DNA of 64,000 nt, taken from assembly GCA_050084515.1 (NCBI GenBank), contig CM114274.1:3968001-4032000 (forward strand), written 5' to 3'. A model generated the notes under the pieces. That model was given only the letters and a program-made list of their open reading frames with translations, had not been told where the DNA came from and did no database searches. Positions 37,411 to 50,820 of the stretch are shown piece by piece (the first letter of the stretch is position 1; the number at the start of each line of letters is the position of its first letter). This DNA is from Blasia pusilla (taxonomy: Eukaryota; Marchantiophyta; Marchantiopsida; Blasiales). A program made the translations under genes and the position numbers.

Positions 37411-38136
37411 CTAGTCCAAGCCGGGATCCCACCTTATGCCTATCATTAAGTGCCATCGTTGAAGTTCCCTCAACATCGTCATCACCGTGTGCCATTGCCA
37501 TTCACTCTCACATCTCCAAACATCCCGATCTCCGGCTTGGGGATCGGTGCCTTGCCCCACCCATTTGTTGAAGTCTCCCAGCAAGACTATGTTCCCCTTT
37601 TCGGAACCCAAGGCAATCAATTTTCACACTATCAACGCTTTGCCTCTGTTACAGCAGATTCACTTGTTTGTAGGCATGTAAATACACCCGATATACATAT
37701 CCGCGAGTTGCACTCGGCTCGGACTTTGACCCATATCTTTGTGTTCATACTCGAGCCCTGTGGCCGATGATCTCACACTGGCCCACCATGAAGTCTCGAT
37801 GAAGAACCCGACACCCTTCATACCTCTGTTGTTGTCCACTTTGGGTCGCACATCTTTCCAAACCATGCATATTGTGGTACATGGGGTATCTCCATTAACT
37901 TGGTTTCCCAAGTTTCTGACCTCCGCATATATGTATTTGATTTTTCAGCAAAACTTCAGTAACCTCCACCGCTTTGCTTCATTGCATGGGTCGAGTCCAC
38001 GAAGTTCAGTACCCAAACGGAGACTGTCACTAAGTGCGTTGGGGATCGGCGGGCACGCTTTTGGCGTCGGTGTGGTGCTTGCGACATGGAACCTCTTCAT
38101 GTGCAGGCTCTTCATCGCTGGTCCCTTGGAGAACAC
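37411..38136 (-). pseudogene. LINE endonuclease
   Basis: GNIVLLGDFNKWVG (GDFN at about 37567-37578) is the catalytic signature of the apurinic-like endonuclease of LINEs. Upstream pieces include GVGFFIETSWWASV near 37820 and, around 38000, RGLDPCNEAKRWRLLKFC, typical of the N-terminal part. It nicks target DNA. The stretch is broken by stops. Confidence 0.65.
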
Positions 38137-38139
38137 TAA

Positions 38140-39373
<1,234 letters not shown>

Positions 39374-39775
39374 CTACCAGCATTTAATCCCCATGGTTCA
39401 TAGGAACCGCCCATGTTTCACATAAGTATTGCACTCATTTGTTTCACTGAAGGTTTGTCACTTTTCGGTGCTCTGTTCCAACCACCTTATGCATACTACG
39501 AGTAGGGAACAAAAGCATTTCCAAACAACACTCTAAGCTTCCTAGCTGCCCAAAAGCTTTTTCGTAGTTTTGCTATAGTCTTGCATTTTCACTGCATCTA
39601 TTCTATATATTTTTATGCTGTTGTCTACGCAGTCACTTCATTATAGACAATTAAAAAGAAGCCCAACATGCACACAACATTTCAATATGTCATATTGTGA
39701 GGCCTCATTGCTAATGGCCATGTCATTTCCACAAATCACACTTAACTTATGAGTGTTTCTAACAAACTTCCAACA

Positions 39776-40776
39776 TGTCGCGCCCCTACTCTCCTTGAAC
39801 GTCAATCTTTAGTGTTGCGGAAGCGTGCGTTCAGTAGGTCACGAACTCATCGCCGATCTGCACCCAAACACGCACTCTCGTTAGTCGGGTTTGGGCCAAC
39901 CGGCGTTCCAACCCACCGAGTCCTCAACTCGGCGTCTCATCAAGCTCAACCTTCCTTAGTTCCTAGCTTCCAAAACATGGCAAGTCTTTCCAGACTTGGA
40001 ACAGACTTCCTCGTTAGTCCAGGGATCTGGAACGGCCCTTGTGCGCCTAGCGATCCCAACTGTTCAACGGTCCTCGGGTGAGTTCCAAACCGAGACCCAA
40101 GTAATTGAGTCGCGGTGTGAAATCCAAGAGGGATGTCTAAAATCGCCTCAATGGACTTGGTGCAGGTTTTCCAACCCAACGCCCAAACTCGCGTTCCGTT
40201 CCATGCCCTTGAGCGCTTGCGGCGCCCAAAGTGAGGTTTGGGTTCCAAGCACTCTCGGAGACCTTCCCCCTTACTAGTACTTCTGGGGTTCTCCAATAAC
40301 CCCTCCCCTTTGGGAAAAGAGGGTCGGGCCCTTCATTGTGGCCCTCAACCCGACTCCACTTACAGTCGTTTTCGGGTTGTATCTCGGCTGCTGCTTGTGC
40401 GTTTGCAGTGATCTTTAGTGCGTTTGGACCGGCTCTCCATAAGCTTTCCAACGCACTCTTATTTTCTCCAAACGCATCTCAGCACTAAAAGTTATGGCCA
40501 TAAATACAGTCGGAAACTCTCAAACGCTAGTGGCGTTCCAAATCCGGATCTTCCCTTTGGCAACCCACTTCCTAGACTCGACTTCTTTCAAGTCTCATTC
40601 CGCGTTTGGTCCAGGTTTCTCAGTCGCGACCATAACACCTGAAACGCAACTCCTCGCTCGCGTCTCGTCTCTTGTCTCCTCTTTGAGACAACTCCAACGC
40701 GCAAACCATCTTAGCGTGAGCCCGCTAATGTTCCGATGTTCCGCTTGGCACTTGTTTGGTCATGAGGGTCGCGACA
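39776..40776 (-). repeat. Solo LTR, 1,001 bp, with CAACA target duplication
   Basis: It starts TGTCGCG and ends CGCGACA, so the ends are a perfect 7-bp inverted pair. caaca stands on both sides (39771-39775 and 40777-40781). Read on the minus strand it matches the LTR of the gypsy element at 41616-48442. No internal domain is present, so it arose by recombination between two LTRs. Confidence 0.9.
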
Positions 40777-41615
40777 CAACAGGTTTTGTTAATGTGAAAT
40801 ACATGCGGAAAACAATGCACCCGTTCTTAATGCATAGATCACACTAGCTACAATAACCGTGCTTACAATGGCATGTACCATTGTACTAACCTTGTCATAT
40901 TGTTGACGGCTATGCATAGGACTGAGCCTCGATTTATTGAGACGTGCGACTCTACAACATCGTCAACATCCTTACAAGTATGTTTTCAAATAACTGCTTA
41001 CTCTTGCGTTGCTATCTTTAAGAAACTAAATATATCACTGCATATGATATTCATGATCAGTTAATAAAAAACTCTGTTACCATAAAGTTTGCTACACTTT
41101 TCCACTATGTTACAAATCTGTACCAACCATGTTTGTTCCCACTCCAAGCTATTTATCATCAACTATGCAGCAGCTTTGCACATTCAGGTCTGCCATCTCA
41201 CTGTTCTCGTTGTATTTCCTCCGTCTTAAGGTGAGTTTCTCAACAACATTTGTCCTTGTGTGATTTCTTCCATCTGCATCCATTTTAACACCAACCGTGT
41301 TCAAATCTGTCATAGTCACACCTTCAATTGCGAGTATGAATCTCTTCTCACAAGGTGGTTTATATAGTTAACTCGATAGACCGGCCTCCGTTCACTACTT
41401 CAAGTCTAACAACACATTTGTACATAAGAAAATAATTATGAAAAATGAAAAACACCCTTACATGAAAGGAAGTTCAAGTATAGGCCACCACAATAATCTA
41501 CAACATATCTTTACAATTCTCAAGACTCTCCCACAACTCTCAAGTAAAACACCACCACCACAATCTATATACAACACCAATTTTGACAAATGTGGTGTTT
41601 TAGAAAACCCGGTTG
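40777..41615. other. Spacer between two LTRs, nothing recognised
   Basis: This is AT-rich sequence without a recognised gene between the solo LTR and the 5' LTR of the next element. Confidence 0.5.
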
Positions 41616-42220
41616 TGTTGCAACCCTCATAACCAAAAAACACCAAATAGGCGCCACACGGAACATCAAAACTCAAGTGGACTCACGCTGCGACGATCCC
41701 ACTTTGGAGAGGCTTTTGGAAATGTATCTTGGAAAAGTCCAAGAGACGAAACACGGAACAGAGTTGTGCATTTCATGCATTAGTGGTCGCAACCAAGAAA
41801 CCTAGACCAAACGCGAGCCAAGACTTGAGATGAGTTGAGTCTTGGAAGGTTGGTTGCAAAAGAGGTGAGAACCAGTTTTGGAATACGAGTAGTGTTTGGG
41901 GAATTTGACAATGTTTTGGACCTTAACTTTCATCCCTAAGATGCGTTTGAGAAAAATAAGAGCGCGTTTGAAAGCTTATCTTGAGACGCTTCTAACACAC
42001 CAAAAATCTTAGCAAACGCATTAGTACAAACCGAGATATTGGCTGAAAACCATTGTGAGAGCAATCGGGTTGAGGGCCAATTGGAGAAGCTCGGATGTCT
42101 TACCCTAAATGTAGGGAACCTTGAAGATCCCCAAAAGTACTAGTAAGGGAGGAGTCTCTCCAAGATGTCTTGGAACACAAATCTCCACTTTGAGCACCAA
42201 ATGGCGTCTTAGAGGTACGG
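41616..42220 (+). repeat. 5' LTR, truncated
   Basis: It starts TGTTGCAACCC where the 3' LTR has TGTCGCGACCC. It aligns with 47464-48030, with an extra 35 bases near 41881 and many single-base differences, a large share of them C/T or G/A. Confidence 0.85.
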
Positions 42221-42230
42221 ATCTGGATGT

Positions 42231-43378
42231 TTGAGAAGACCTCAAGGTAGTTGGAAGACCGCGACGCTCAAGGAGGAATGCAAGAGAAGAGGAGGAGATC
42301 TGAGAAAGCGAGGACTCACAAATGGCGACCAAGGGCAAAGAACCGAGGAAGCGGCGAGTAAAAGCAAAAAAGCCGAGAGACGAATCAATGACGGACCGCG
42401 AGCCAGAAGTGGAGATTGCGACTCCCAAAGTGCCGAGTCCCAAACATTAGGATCCTCCAAATGCAAATCTTTTCGTGGGGCCTCGGCTCCAAACTCAAAC
42501 GACCCGGCCTTTTATATCCAAATGATGGATTTGATGAAGGTGATGGCAAACCAGATGGCCGAACAGAGCAAGGTGATCGTAGAACTCAAGTCGTATGGAG
42601 CCTCTAGTTCGGGCAAGAAGCTTTGTAAGAAAAATTTTCCAATGCCATTCATAGGAATGGGGCATTCTCGGAAAGTGAACGAGTTTCTAACGGAACTCGA
42701 ACTTTATTTCGAAGCGCAAAAGGCAGATGAGCTAGACAAGGTGATTGTAACGGTCACATTTCTGAAGGATCACGGCTCACCGTAAAGAACATCTGGGCCG
42801 TGGAAGAACTTTGAGTTGGGAAGATTTCAAGGGGTTGATTGGTAACCGATTCACTCCAGAATATCAAGAGTATCACGATGGCATGGAGTTTATGAGGTTG
42901 CGCTAAACCATATCCCTTAGCACTTATGTGCGAGTGTTCAGTGCACACATGAGCTCACTTTCCACGGATGAGTTTACAAAGAAGGTGATCTTCTTAAGTG
43001 GACGCAAACCAAATGCCGAAAAGGCCCTCTTTTGTATGTCTCACATTCCAAAGACGTGAGCGGAGCTTCTGAGGCTAGTGGAGCGGATAGGGGACGATGA
43101 AGTCCAAAACCAAAAACCCTTTGAGCTGAAAAGTTTTTCTAAGTTATCGAAAAACAAAGGGGCGTCCAAGAGGGTTTGGAATGGGAGTGAGCGCGACCAC
43201 GGATGGTATCTTGCCCCAGCACTGAAACGATTGGAACTCAAGTCTCCATGTCGTTCTTGAAGTCAGCAAACCCCAAAGTGATTTGCTACAATTGTGGACA
43301 ACGCGGACATATGGCTAAGGAGTGTGTGAAGCCTAATGTTAGAAAACCAAGTATGATTGCCTTTTCTGCTTAGCACTT
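42231..43378 (+). pseudogene. Gag of the chromovirus
   Basis: The frame 42231-42785 holds a basic N-terminal part (TLKEECKRRGGDLRKRG, loosely like a SAP DNA-binding motif) and the capsid segment FIGMGHSRKVNEFLTELEL followed by YFEAQKADELDK. After stops the knuckle CYNCGQRGHMAKEC appears at about 43289-43330. Gag forms the particle and binds RNA. The upstream start was lost with the LTR end. Confidence 0.7.
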
Positions 43379-43391
43379 ATCACCGGGAGAC

Positions 43392-43862
43392 TTGGATAAA
43401 TCTCTCCAAGTCACCAAGAGAACGCCCAATTTGGTTTACCTAGGATCCAAGATCACTAATTGCGATGTGATGTTGCTCGTTGATACAGGTGCTTTGCACT
43501 CATTCTTGAGCCCGAGAATTGTGAAGACATTAGGATTGCCAACCACTAAGGCGCATGAACCCATTAGGGTAGGATTCGCGGGAGGCAAGTCCCACTTGAC
43601 CTCAGAGCTGGTTTTAGGGCTAGTTGTGGGATGCGGAGTATTCAAGTTGAAGGAGAATTTCACAGTTTGCAACATGGATGAAATCGATGGAGTCTTTGGG
43701 AGCACGTTTTTGGATGCGTATGAGGTGGAACTGAGGCGAAGACCTTTGAGGTTGAGCATCTTGGTTAACGGCAAACGGACGGATGTTAGATTGGTTCGTC
43801 AGGTTTCTAGAAAGACGAAGTTGGTGAATGCCATCACGAGGACAAGTTTGGCCGAGTTATAG
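43392..43862 (+). pseudogene. Aspartic protease region (chromovirus)
   Basis: The open frame contains VMLLVDTGALHSFLSPR, the active-site DTGA loop, and then FKLKENFTVCNMDEIDGVFG. The frame is intact over 156 codons but isolated by stops on both sides. It would cut the polyprotein. Confidence 0.75.
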
Positions 43863-43877
43863 GAAGGATTCCTTTGC

Positions 43878-44660
43878 TTGATGAGACAAGTAGATGATGA
43901 TGCAAGCGCGAGATGCAAAGATCAGAACTCAGCTTCAAGGGGAATCGTGGAAACACTCAAGAGAGTTGTGAAAGAATTTGGAGATGTGTTGACTAAGGAG
44001 GTTCCGACTGAGTTGCCACCACATAAAGCAGTTGATCATAAGATAAAGGTAATACCTAGGTATCAACCACCTTCAAAGGTGCCATATAGGTTGAATCAAG
44101 AAGAACTTGCTGAGTTGAAGAAACAGTTGGATGAGCTCCTAGAGAGGGGTTACATCCAAACTAGCAAGTCACCTTATGGAGCGCCCGTCCTCTTTGTGAA
44201 GAAGAAGGATGGACGGTTGAGACTCTATGTTGATTACCGGGCGCTGAATAAAGTGACAGTAAGGAACAACTATCCTCTTCCGAGGATGGATGACCTCTTT
44301 GATTGATTGTCATGTGCCAAGTATTTCAGCCGGATTGACCTGAAATTAGGATATTATTGGATTTGGATTGCGGAAGCAGATGTAGAGAAGACTGCGTGTA
44401 GGACGAGATACGGTTCGTTCGAGTTTGTGGTAATGCCTTTCGGTCTTTATAATGCGCCTTTGACGTTCACCACTTTGATGAACTCCATCTTTCATAAGGA
44501 GACGGATGAGTTTGTGATCATCTACATAGATGACATACTCATCTATTCGAAAACACTAGAGGAGCATGCTCGACATTTGAAGACGGTGTTTGAGAAACTC
44601 AGGGCAAACAAGCTCTATGCGAATACGTTAAGAGTGAGTTTGGTTTGACGCAGATCAAGT
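43878..44660 (+). pseudogene. Reverse transcriptase (chromovirus)
   Basis: Two open stretches, 43878-44306 and 44307-44648, are separated by one TGA where DRLS is expected. Motifs include [44 protein letters not shown] and the catalytic YIDD at 44523-44534. GYYWIWI stands where GYHQIRI-like sequence is usual, again changes of the C-to-T type. It is close to complete but inactive. Confidence 0.85.
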
Positions 44661-45302
44661 TCTTGGGGCATTTGGTTAGTGCAGATGGAGTGAGTCAAGA
44701 CATGGAGAAGGTAAGCGCAATTTCTGAAGGGGAACCGCCTTCCATCGTGAAGGGGATGAAGAGGTTCATTGAAGCAGTCGAATTTTACTAGACATACGTG
44801 AAGAACTTTTTGAGAATAGTGAAACGTCTTCCAGATTGGACCGCAAAGGTTGCCAACACAACATGGACCGAGGAAGTGGATAAAGCATTCAATCGAGTTA
44901 AGGAGATCCTCTTGCAGGAACCAATTGTGAAGCTCCCAGAGTTTGACCAACCGTTCGAGGTGCACACTGATGCTAGTGATTTTGCGATTGGATGAATGTT
45001 GGTGCAAAAAGGGAGACCTGTAGCATACGAGAGAAAAAAGCTTAGCAACACCAGAAGGAGATGGCCCACTCATGATAAAGAGTTGTTCGCGGTGGTTCAT
45101 TGCTTGAGGAAGTGGCGTCACTATCTGGGACTTCACAAGACTCAAGTATTCTCCAATAACATATCGCTCAAGTATTTTGAGACCGAGGATCGCGATACAT
45201 CGAACCAACTTTGATGGCATGATACCTTGGCATTGATGAATGTGGAGCTAATCCACAAGAAGGGGAAAGAAAATGTTATTCCAGATGCGTTAAGTCGTAG
45301 GG
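44661..45302 (+). pseudogene. Connection and RNase H (chromovirus)
   Basis: This contains LPEFDQPFEVHTDASDFAIG, a stop, then RRRWPTHDKELFAVVHCLRK and WRHYLGLHKTQVFSN, the RNase H core. The region before it (44661-44797) keeps FLGHLVSADG-like sequence with stops. Confidence 0.75.
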
Positions 45303-46083
45303 ATGAGCATATCAACGACACAAGTGTTGAGAGCAATGTTCCCTAATGAAACAGATCTGGAAAGAAGGATTCGTGAAGGATACATAAAGGATGTGCAAGC
45401 GAGTAAGTACCTTGGGAAGTTGAGGCACGGCTTGCTAAGGTTTAAGCAGAGCAGGATCTATGTAGGCCAAGGCAAACTACGAACCAAAGTGTTTGTGGAA
45501 TGTCATGATGGACCTTTGGCAAGACACAAAGGGGAGAAATCCACTCTTGCTATTTTGGCCAAGAGGTTCTTCTGGCCCAACATGAAGGAAGATGTTGCTC
45601 AATATGTGAAGACCTGCGTGACCTGTCAAGTGAACAAAGTTTCTTATGCAAAGAAGCAAGACTTACTTCGTCCTTTGCCGATCCCGGAGGGACCCTTGCA
45701 AAGCATTAGCATTAGCATGGATTTCATTACGCGTCTTCCGGAATCTGAGGGATACAAGGCTATACTTGTGATAGTTGATCGGTTTAGCAAGTTGGGGAAG
45801 TTTGTGCCGACAAGAGATTCTGTGACGGCCTACATGACTTCTCAACTGTTCTTGGATGGTTGGTGGCAAGCTCACAGATTGCCTAGGAGCATTGTGTCCA
45901 ATCGAGATCTGAAGTTTACGAGTGCCTTTTGGAAACATCTATTCAGGAGGTTCAGGACCAAACTCAGCTTTAGTACGGCCTTCCATCCTCAAACGGACGG
46001 GCAAACGGAAAAAGTAAACTCGATCGTGAACTAGTACTTAAGGAATTACGTAGTGCGGACCAAAGAGATTGGGCAAAGTGGCT
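45303..46083 (+). pseudogene. Integrase (chromovirus)
   Basis: The 243-codon frame has the zinc-binding HH (HDGPLARHKGE) and CC (TCVTCQ) pairs. The catalytic residues lie in SMDFITRLPESEG, SNRDLKFTSAFW and HPQTDGQTEKVNS. It ends in TAG where NQYLRNYV is usual, and a frameshift near 46060 leads into the next segment. It would insert the element cDNA. Confidence 0.85.
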
Positions 46084-46087
46084 AAGT

Positions 46088-46768
46088 ATGGCTGAGTATT
46101 GTTACAACTTGACCAAGCATTCTGCAACCGGAGAATCTCTGTTTCTTCTCGCGTTTCAAAGAGAACCAGAAGGGCCTCTTGACTTGGCTCTTTCGAGGGG
46201 CGCTACTTCGGCACACACTCGTCAAGCAACGACGGATTTTTTGTTAGTGGAAATGCAAGAACGACAAGAGCGAGCGAGGAAAAGTCTTTCCAAGGCTCAA
46301 CTAAGGTACGTGAAGCATGCCAACAAAAGTCGGCGCCAAGTGAGTTTCCAAGTTGGGGAACAAGTGTGGTTGAGTGTAAAGAATCTCACTCTTCTGAAGG
46401 AATTGTCCATAAAATTGTCAGCCAAGTATGCTGGACCGTATGTGATCAAGGCGAAGCCATTTGAGGATGTGTATACATTGGAGTTTCCAAACGAGTTCAA
46501 GATTCACCCAACTTCCCATGCGTCATTATTGAAGAAGTGTCTTCAAAACAATGTGCATCCAGAACGAAGGATCGTGTTGAGACCACAATCGGTCATCAGA
46601 AATGAGGAACTTGAGTTTGAGATGGAGACCATTCTGTGTTCCAGACATAGAGCCACAAAGTACGAGTACCATGTGAAAGAGGCGACTTGGATTGCGGAGG
46701 CAGATCTTGAACACGCGCAAGAGGCGTTGCGAGACTTCAAATGGATGCAAGATAGGCACATACATTAG
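46088..46768 (+). pseudogene. Integrase C-terminus with chromodomain (chromovirus)
   Basis: The frame continues the integrase (MAEYCYNLTKHSATGESLF, then FQVGEQVWLSVKNL and LSAKYAGPYVIKAK). It ends with a chromodomain at about 46610-46750: EFEMETILCSRHRATKYEYH, then VKEATWIAEADLEHAQEAL. The usual WKGY-like stretch between VK and EATW is missing, so the chromodomain is shortened. Chromodomains tether chromoviruses to marked histones. Confidence 0.8.
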
Positions 46769-47463
46769 TACATGGTGAAGCAAAAAAACATAACTTGTGA
46801 CCGGGACGCTTGGGCCGATAAACCGTTGTAACTAGAAACGTTTAGTTGTTGCAATAAAGAATGCATGGATTTGGAGATTTGATGCTTGTATTTGTGATTT
46901 TGAGTTTGGTAGTGCATGGCAATGAGTAGTTTTTCATATGCTTAGGATGTAAGTCAAGGAGGCCAAATAATGAGAATTTGAGGTGAGAGCTTGTATTCAG
47001 ATAAGGCATCTAGATCAGGACCAAGTGTTGAAGTACTAGCATTTGGACCCGCCCTAACGTTGGCGGGGCTGATTAGTTTGTCTTGGGGTTTTTGGTGATC
47101 TTATTCATGTTGCATGAGTGAACTTAGTGATGCGCCTAAGTAGAATACGAGTGACCCAAAAGTAGTACAAGTTGGCTAGGTAAACATGCAGTTGTTTACA
47201 AATAGTGAGTGAAGTGTTAGGTTGCAGAATTAGTTAGCTTATTTTGATATTTTAGATTAGTTATGCATAAGTGGTGTAGGCTGATTGAAGTGAAGAAGCT
47301 AATAATTCTAAGTGCTACAAGCGACAAGCTAACATTGAAGCCAAAAGAGGAATTGCGGGTTAGCTACCAGAACGCGATTCAGTGTTAAGGGGTCGGCTTC
47401 CCAAACCTTAACATTAAAAAGGTTTGCGTTGATGAGGACATCAACCTTCTAAGGAGGGATGAG
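46769..47463 (+). other. 3' untranslated part and polypurine tract of the chromovirus
   Basis: This is non-coding sequence after integrase. It ends aaggagggatgag just before the 3' LTR, which is the polypurine tract that primes plus-strand synthesis. Confidence 0.7.
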
Positions 47464-48442
47464 TGTCGCGACCCTCATAACCAAAGAACACAAAATAGGC
47501 GCCAAGAGGAACATCAGAACTCAAGTGGACTCACGCTGCGATGATCGCGCTTTGGAGAGGCTTTTAGAAAGGTCTCTTGGAAAAGTCCAAGAGACAAAAC
47601 ACGGAACAAACTTGTGCGTTTCATGCGTTAGTGGTCACAACCAAGAAACCTAGACCAAACGCGAGCCAAGACTTGAGATGAGTTGAGTCTTGGAAGGTTG
47701 GTTGCCAAAGAGGTGAGAACCAGTGTTTTGGACCATAACGTTCATCCTCAAGATGAGTTTGGGACAAATAAGAGCGCGTTCAAAAACTTATCTTAAGACG
47801 CTTCCAACACACCAAAGATCTCAGAAAACGCGTAAGTATAAGCTGAGATATTGGCTGAAAACGACTGTGAGAGCAATCGGGTTGAGGGCCAATTGGAGAG
47901 GCTCGGGTGTCTTTCCCTAAATATAGGGACCCTCGAAGATCTCCAGAAGTACTAGTAAGGGAGGAGTCTCTCCAAGATGTCTTGGAACACAAATCCCCAC
48001 TTTGAGCACCAAATGACGTCTCAGAGGTACGGGATGGAACGGGAGTTTGGCGTTGGAACTCGGAACCCAAACTTGATCCAAAGGAGTGGACTTTGTACGC
48101 CACATTTGGATTCCGACCTGAGATTCACTTTGTGCGAGCATTGGATGTCCATTGGAAAGTTGGAACCTCCAGGCGCGAAATGCCGTTTGAGGTTCGTGAA
48201 CCGACGAGAAATTCTGTCCCAAGTCTTTCGAGACTTGGCTGTGTTGTAAATCACGAAACTAGGAAGGTTGAGCTTAATGAGAGACTGAGACGAGAAGTCA
48301 TAAAGTTATCCCGCTGATTGATCCAAGACCGGACTAACCACAATGTGTGTTTGGATGCAAATTAGCGTTGAGAGCGTGACCTACTTAACGCACGCTTCCG
48401 CAACAACAAAAATTAACGTTCAAGGAGAGTAGGCGCAAGACA
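47464..48442 (+). repeat. 3' LTR of the chromovirus
   Basis: This 979-bp LTR starts TGTCGCGACCC and ends ggcgcaagaca. The solo LTR at 39776-40776 ends CGCGACA in the same place. It is full length, in contrast to the 5' LTR. Confidence 0.88.
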
Positions 48443-48526
48443 AGTTTTTTTCTAATATGATTATTATCACACTAGGACATAGTGTAATGGGAGTACAACT
48501 TATGTTTTACCCTCTATGTCAACCAT

Positions 48527-48895
48527 GTTTATGGGTTTAGGGGTTTTGGCTTATGTTGTAGGGTTTACGGTTTATGGCTTGGGGCATAGGGTTTATTGCT
48601 TAGGTTCAAGGGTTTAGGGTGTTTGGCTTAGGATTTAGGGTTTCTTGCTTAGGATTTAAGGTTTTTGGCTTTTGGGTTAGGGTATAAGGTGGTTGGCCTA
48701 GGGTCTAGGGGTTTTGGCTTAGGGGTTAAGGTTTTGGATTTTTGGCCTAGGGTTTAGGGTTTATTGCTTAGGTTCTAGGGTTTAGGGTGTTTGGCTTAGG
48801 GTTTAGGGTTAGGGTTTTTGGCTTAGGCTTTACGGTTTTTGGTCTAGGGTTTAGAGTTTTAGGCTTAGAGGTTAGGGTTTCAGATAAATGATCTG
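48527..48895. repeat. Degenerate telomere-like repeat tract
   Basis: Tttaggg-type units alternate with ttttggctt, for example tttagggtttagggttagggtttttggctt. About 370 bp are of this kind. It begins about 85 bases after the end of the 3' LTR. It is an interstitial, diverged relative of the plant telomere repeat or a satellite derived from it. Confidence 0.85.
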
Positions 48896-49450
48896 TTCAA
48901 GCTTGTTAACTTATAGGTTTTGGGAATTATAATGATATAGAGTGTAGTGTTATTTAGGGAAACCGGGTTTTCATCTACAGTCTAAATGGATAAATTAAAC
49001 CTTATAGTGAATGTTATAGAATGATACTAAACAATAAAATTTGAAATGGGATGAACATGGAATCGGATTCCAATTGTGAAATCTTATACAAAACCATTAT
49101 ATTCAATAATGTCATACTATGTGTAGAAATGAAGAGTTTTTACAAAATCAAGAGATGACTCTCAATAGCATTACATTTAATTGTAACTAAGGCTTACAAT
49201 AATTGTGTTGTTATTACTAGTCATCTCTATCTTCTAGTACGAGGTTAATGCCAAAAGTTATTCTAGACTTTACAAAATTAGCCACGTCAATGGGGATACT
49301 CACTAGTCCACCCTCTATTGCATATGTTGAATTAGCGAAAGATGCTATGACCGAGTCACATTGGTTTTTCACTACTATTCTTCTCCCATGTTTTTACATC
49401 CCAATTTTGATATCTCCTACTTGGGGCTATGTTCCCTCTTTCGAAGGTAT

Positions 49451-50820
49451 TCAATAGCAACCAATGCTGAATTCTGAAATTTGTATCTTCACCAACTCCA
49501 AGTAGAACTTGTCGTATCCATATGGGATATTTTTTGTTTCTTGTCTTGGTCTAATTATGATAAAGTCTCCAACATTGAAATCTACCAATGCAATTTTTGT
49601 TTCCTCCATTGATAACATATAAACTCTAGGCCTAAATCTAGTGGGCCCATAATAGTGATCTCGATTTGGAGAAATTCCACTTCCAAAGACAATAGGAACT
49701 TGAGTGTTCTGTTTGGTTAGAGTCCAAAAATCTTCCAATGTCTCAGAGAATGATGAAGCGATGTCATGGGCTATCAAACTGGTCCTATTATTGGTAGAAG
49801 AATCTTCATTTGCTGCTGTCTTGTGATTTAATCGCAGGTTTTGAACCTTGTCCTCAAGGTTTGCATGAGGAAACAATCGGTCCAATTCCTCCATCGTCTT
49901 CCTTCACTGCCGTGCTAGTTGTTGGAACTCCACTTTTGTGCCTCCGGAAGACTTGCTTCCCATCTTATCAAAGTACTCAATGTACTGAGATACACCTTTC
50001 TTCATATCGGAAAATGCCTTCAAGGGTGTGGACAATAAGCGCTTTTCAATTCCCAATAGGGATAAGAGGATATCAAGTAATTTCATGACATAAAAATACG
50101 TCATAACCACGCTCATTCGCCAACCACTCTTTATCAAAACCATACATCTTATAATGCATGATGGGCATACCATCCGGAGATCTAGAAAATCGGAATTGAC
50201 TTGGCTTCTGCAGTCCATACCACTAATTTTTTTGTCTTAGGCCCGATGAAACCTTTCAAGTACTCCTTGAAGTGGGGAATGTCTAGAACCACTTGTGGTG
50301 GTGGATTCGGTGAGGTGGAGTTAAAAAACTGTGTCGCAAGATCTTTCAAGGTGTATGCATCGTGTGAACGCAAAGTTCTCGAGAACTTGCTAAACATAGT
50401 ACCAACATCTTCATGAGTGTGCCCAAGGATCAGAAAAGCCAAGTGAATCTCTCGAATACCTCCTTGTGAACACAAAGGGCCAAGTACGCCATGATGTAAA
50501 TATTTTTGTTATCTTTTCCAGAGTTGTCCATTTATAGATTAAGAATCTTAGGGAGGTTTCTTGGTCCTTCTTCGGCAGGCTCCGTGAGCCTATAGGTTGC
50601 ACGGAGTAACCCATCAAGCTTTTCCCTCCCTTTTAAGAATTGATTGTCAAGTGGAGTTACGTTAGGTCCGTCCAAGAATTCCTGTATTTCACCGTGGGGG
50701 TTTTCCAAACTCCGAAACAACTTTGCCAATGATCCAATTGTCCAATTAGATCCCTGCTTGTAGACTCCTATGTCAAATTGAGCAATTGCACACGGTCCAT
50801 GCCCATGAGTCAAGATACCT
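49451..50820 (-). pseudogene. GHTHED-motif protein of an ill-defined mobile element
   Basis: On the minus strand: GPCAIAQFDIGVYKQGSNW, MDNSGKDNKNIYIMAYLAL near 50525-50470, then (after a frameshift) LAFLILGHTHEDVGTMFSKF near 50425. There follows a C-terminal part with FNVGDFIIIRPRQE near 49550. The D-N-x-KDNKN and GHTHEDxD signatures recur in a family spread through plant and animal genomes that I believe is catalogued as a DUF7869-type domain; I am not certain of the number. An acceptor-like tttttcttattgcag precedes it on the minus strand near 50821. The function is unknown; a transposase-like role is a guess. At least two frameshifts and stops are present. Confidence 0.5.

Larger units (their letters stand above)
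41616..48442 (+). mobile_element. Ty3/gypsy chromovirus, decayed
   Basis: The plus-strand order is gag, protease, reverse transcriptase, RNase H, integrase, chromodomain, with related LTRs at both ends. The 5' LTR is cut short: similarity to the 3' LTR ends at about 42220, and the last 400 bp of the LTR, the primer-binding site and any leader are missing. Outside bases (ggttg and agttt) do not match as a target duplication. Many stops interrupt the frames. Confidence 0.88.

Noticed and set aside
41611-48447. 5-bp target duplication of the chromovirus
   Set aside because: ggttg and agttt share only three positions, so it is either decayed or absent.
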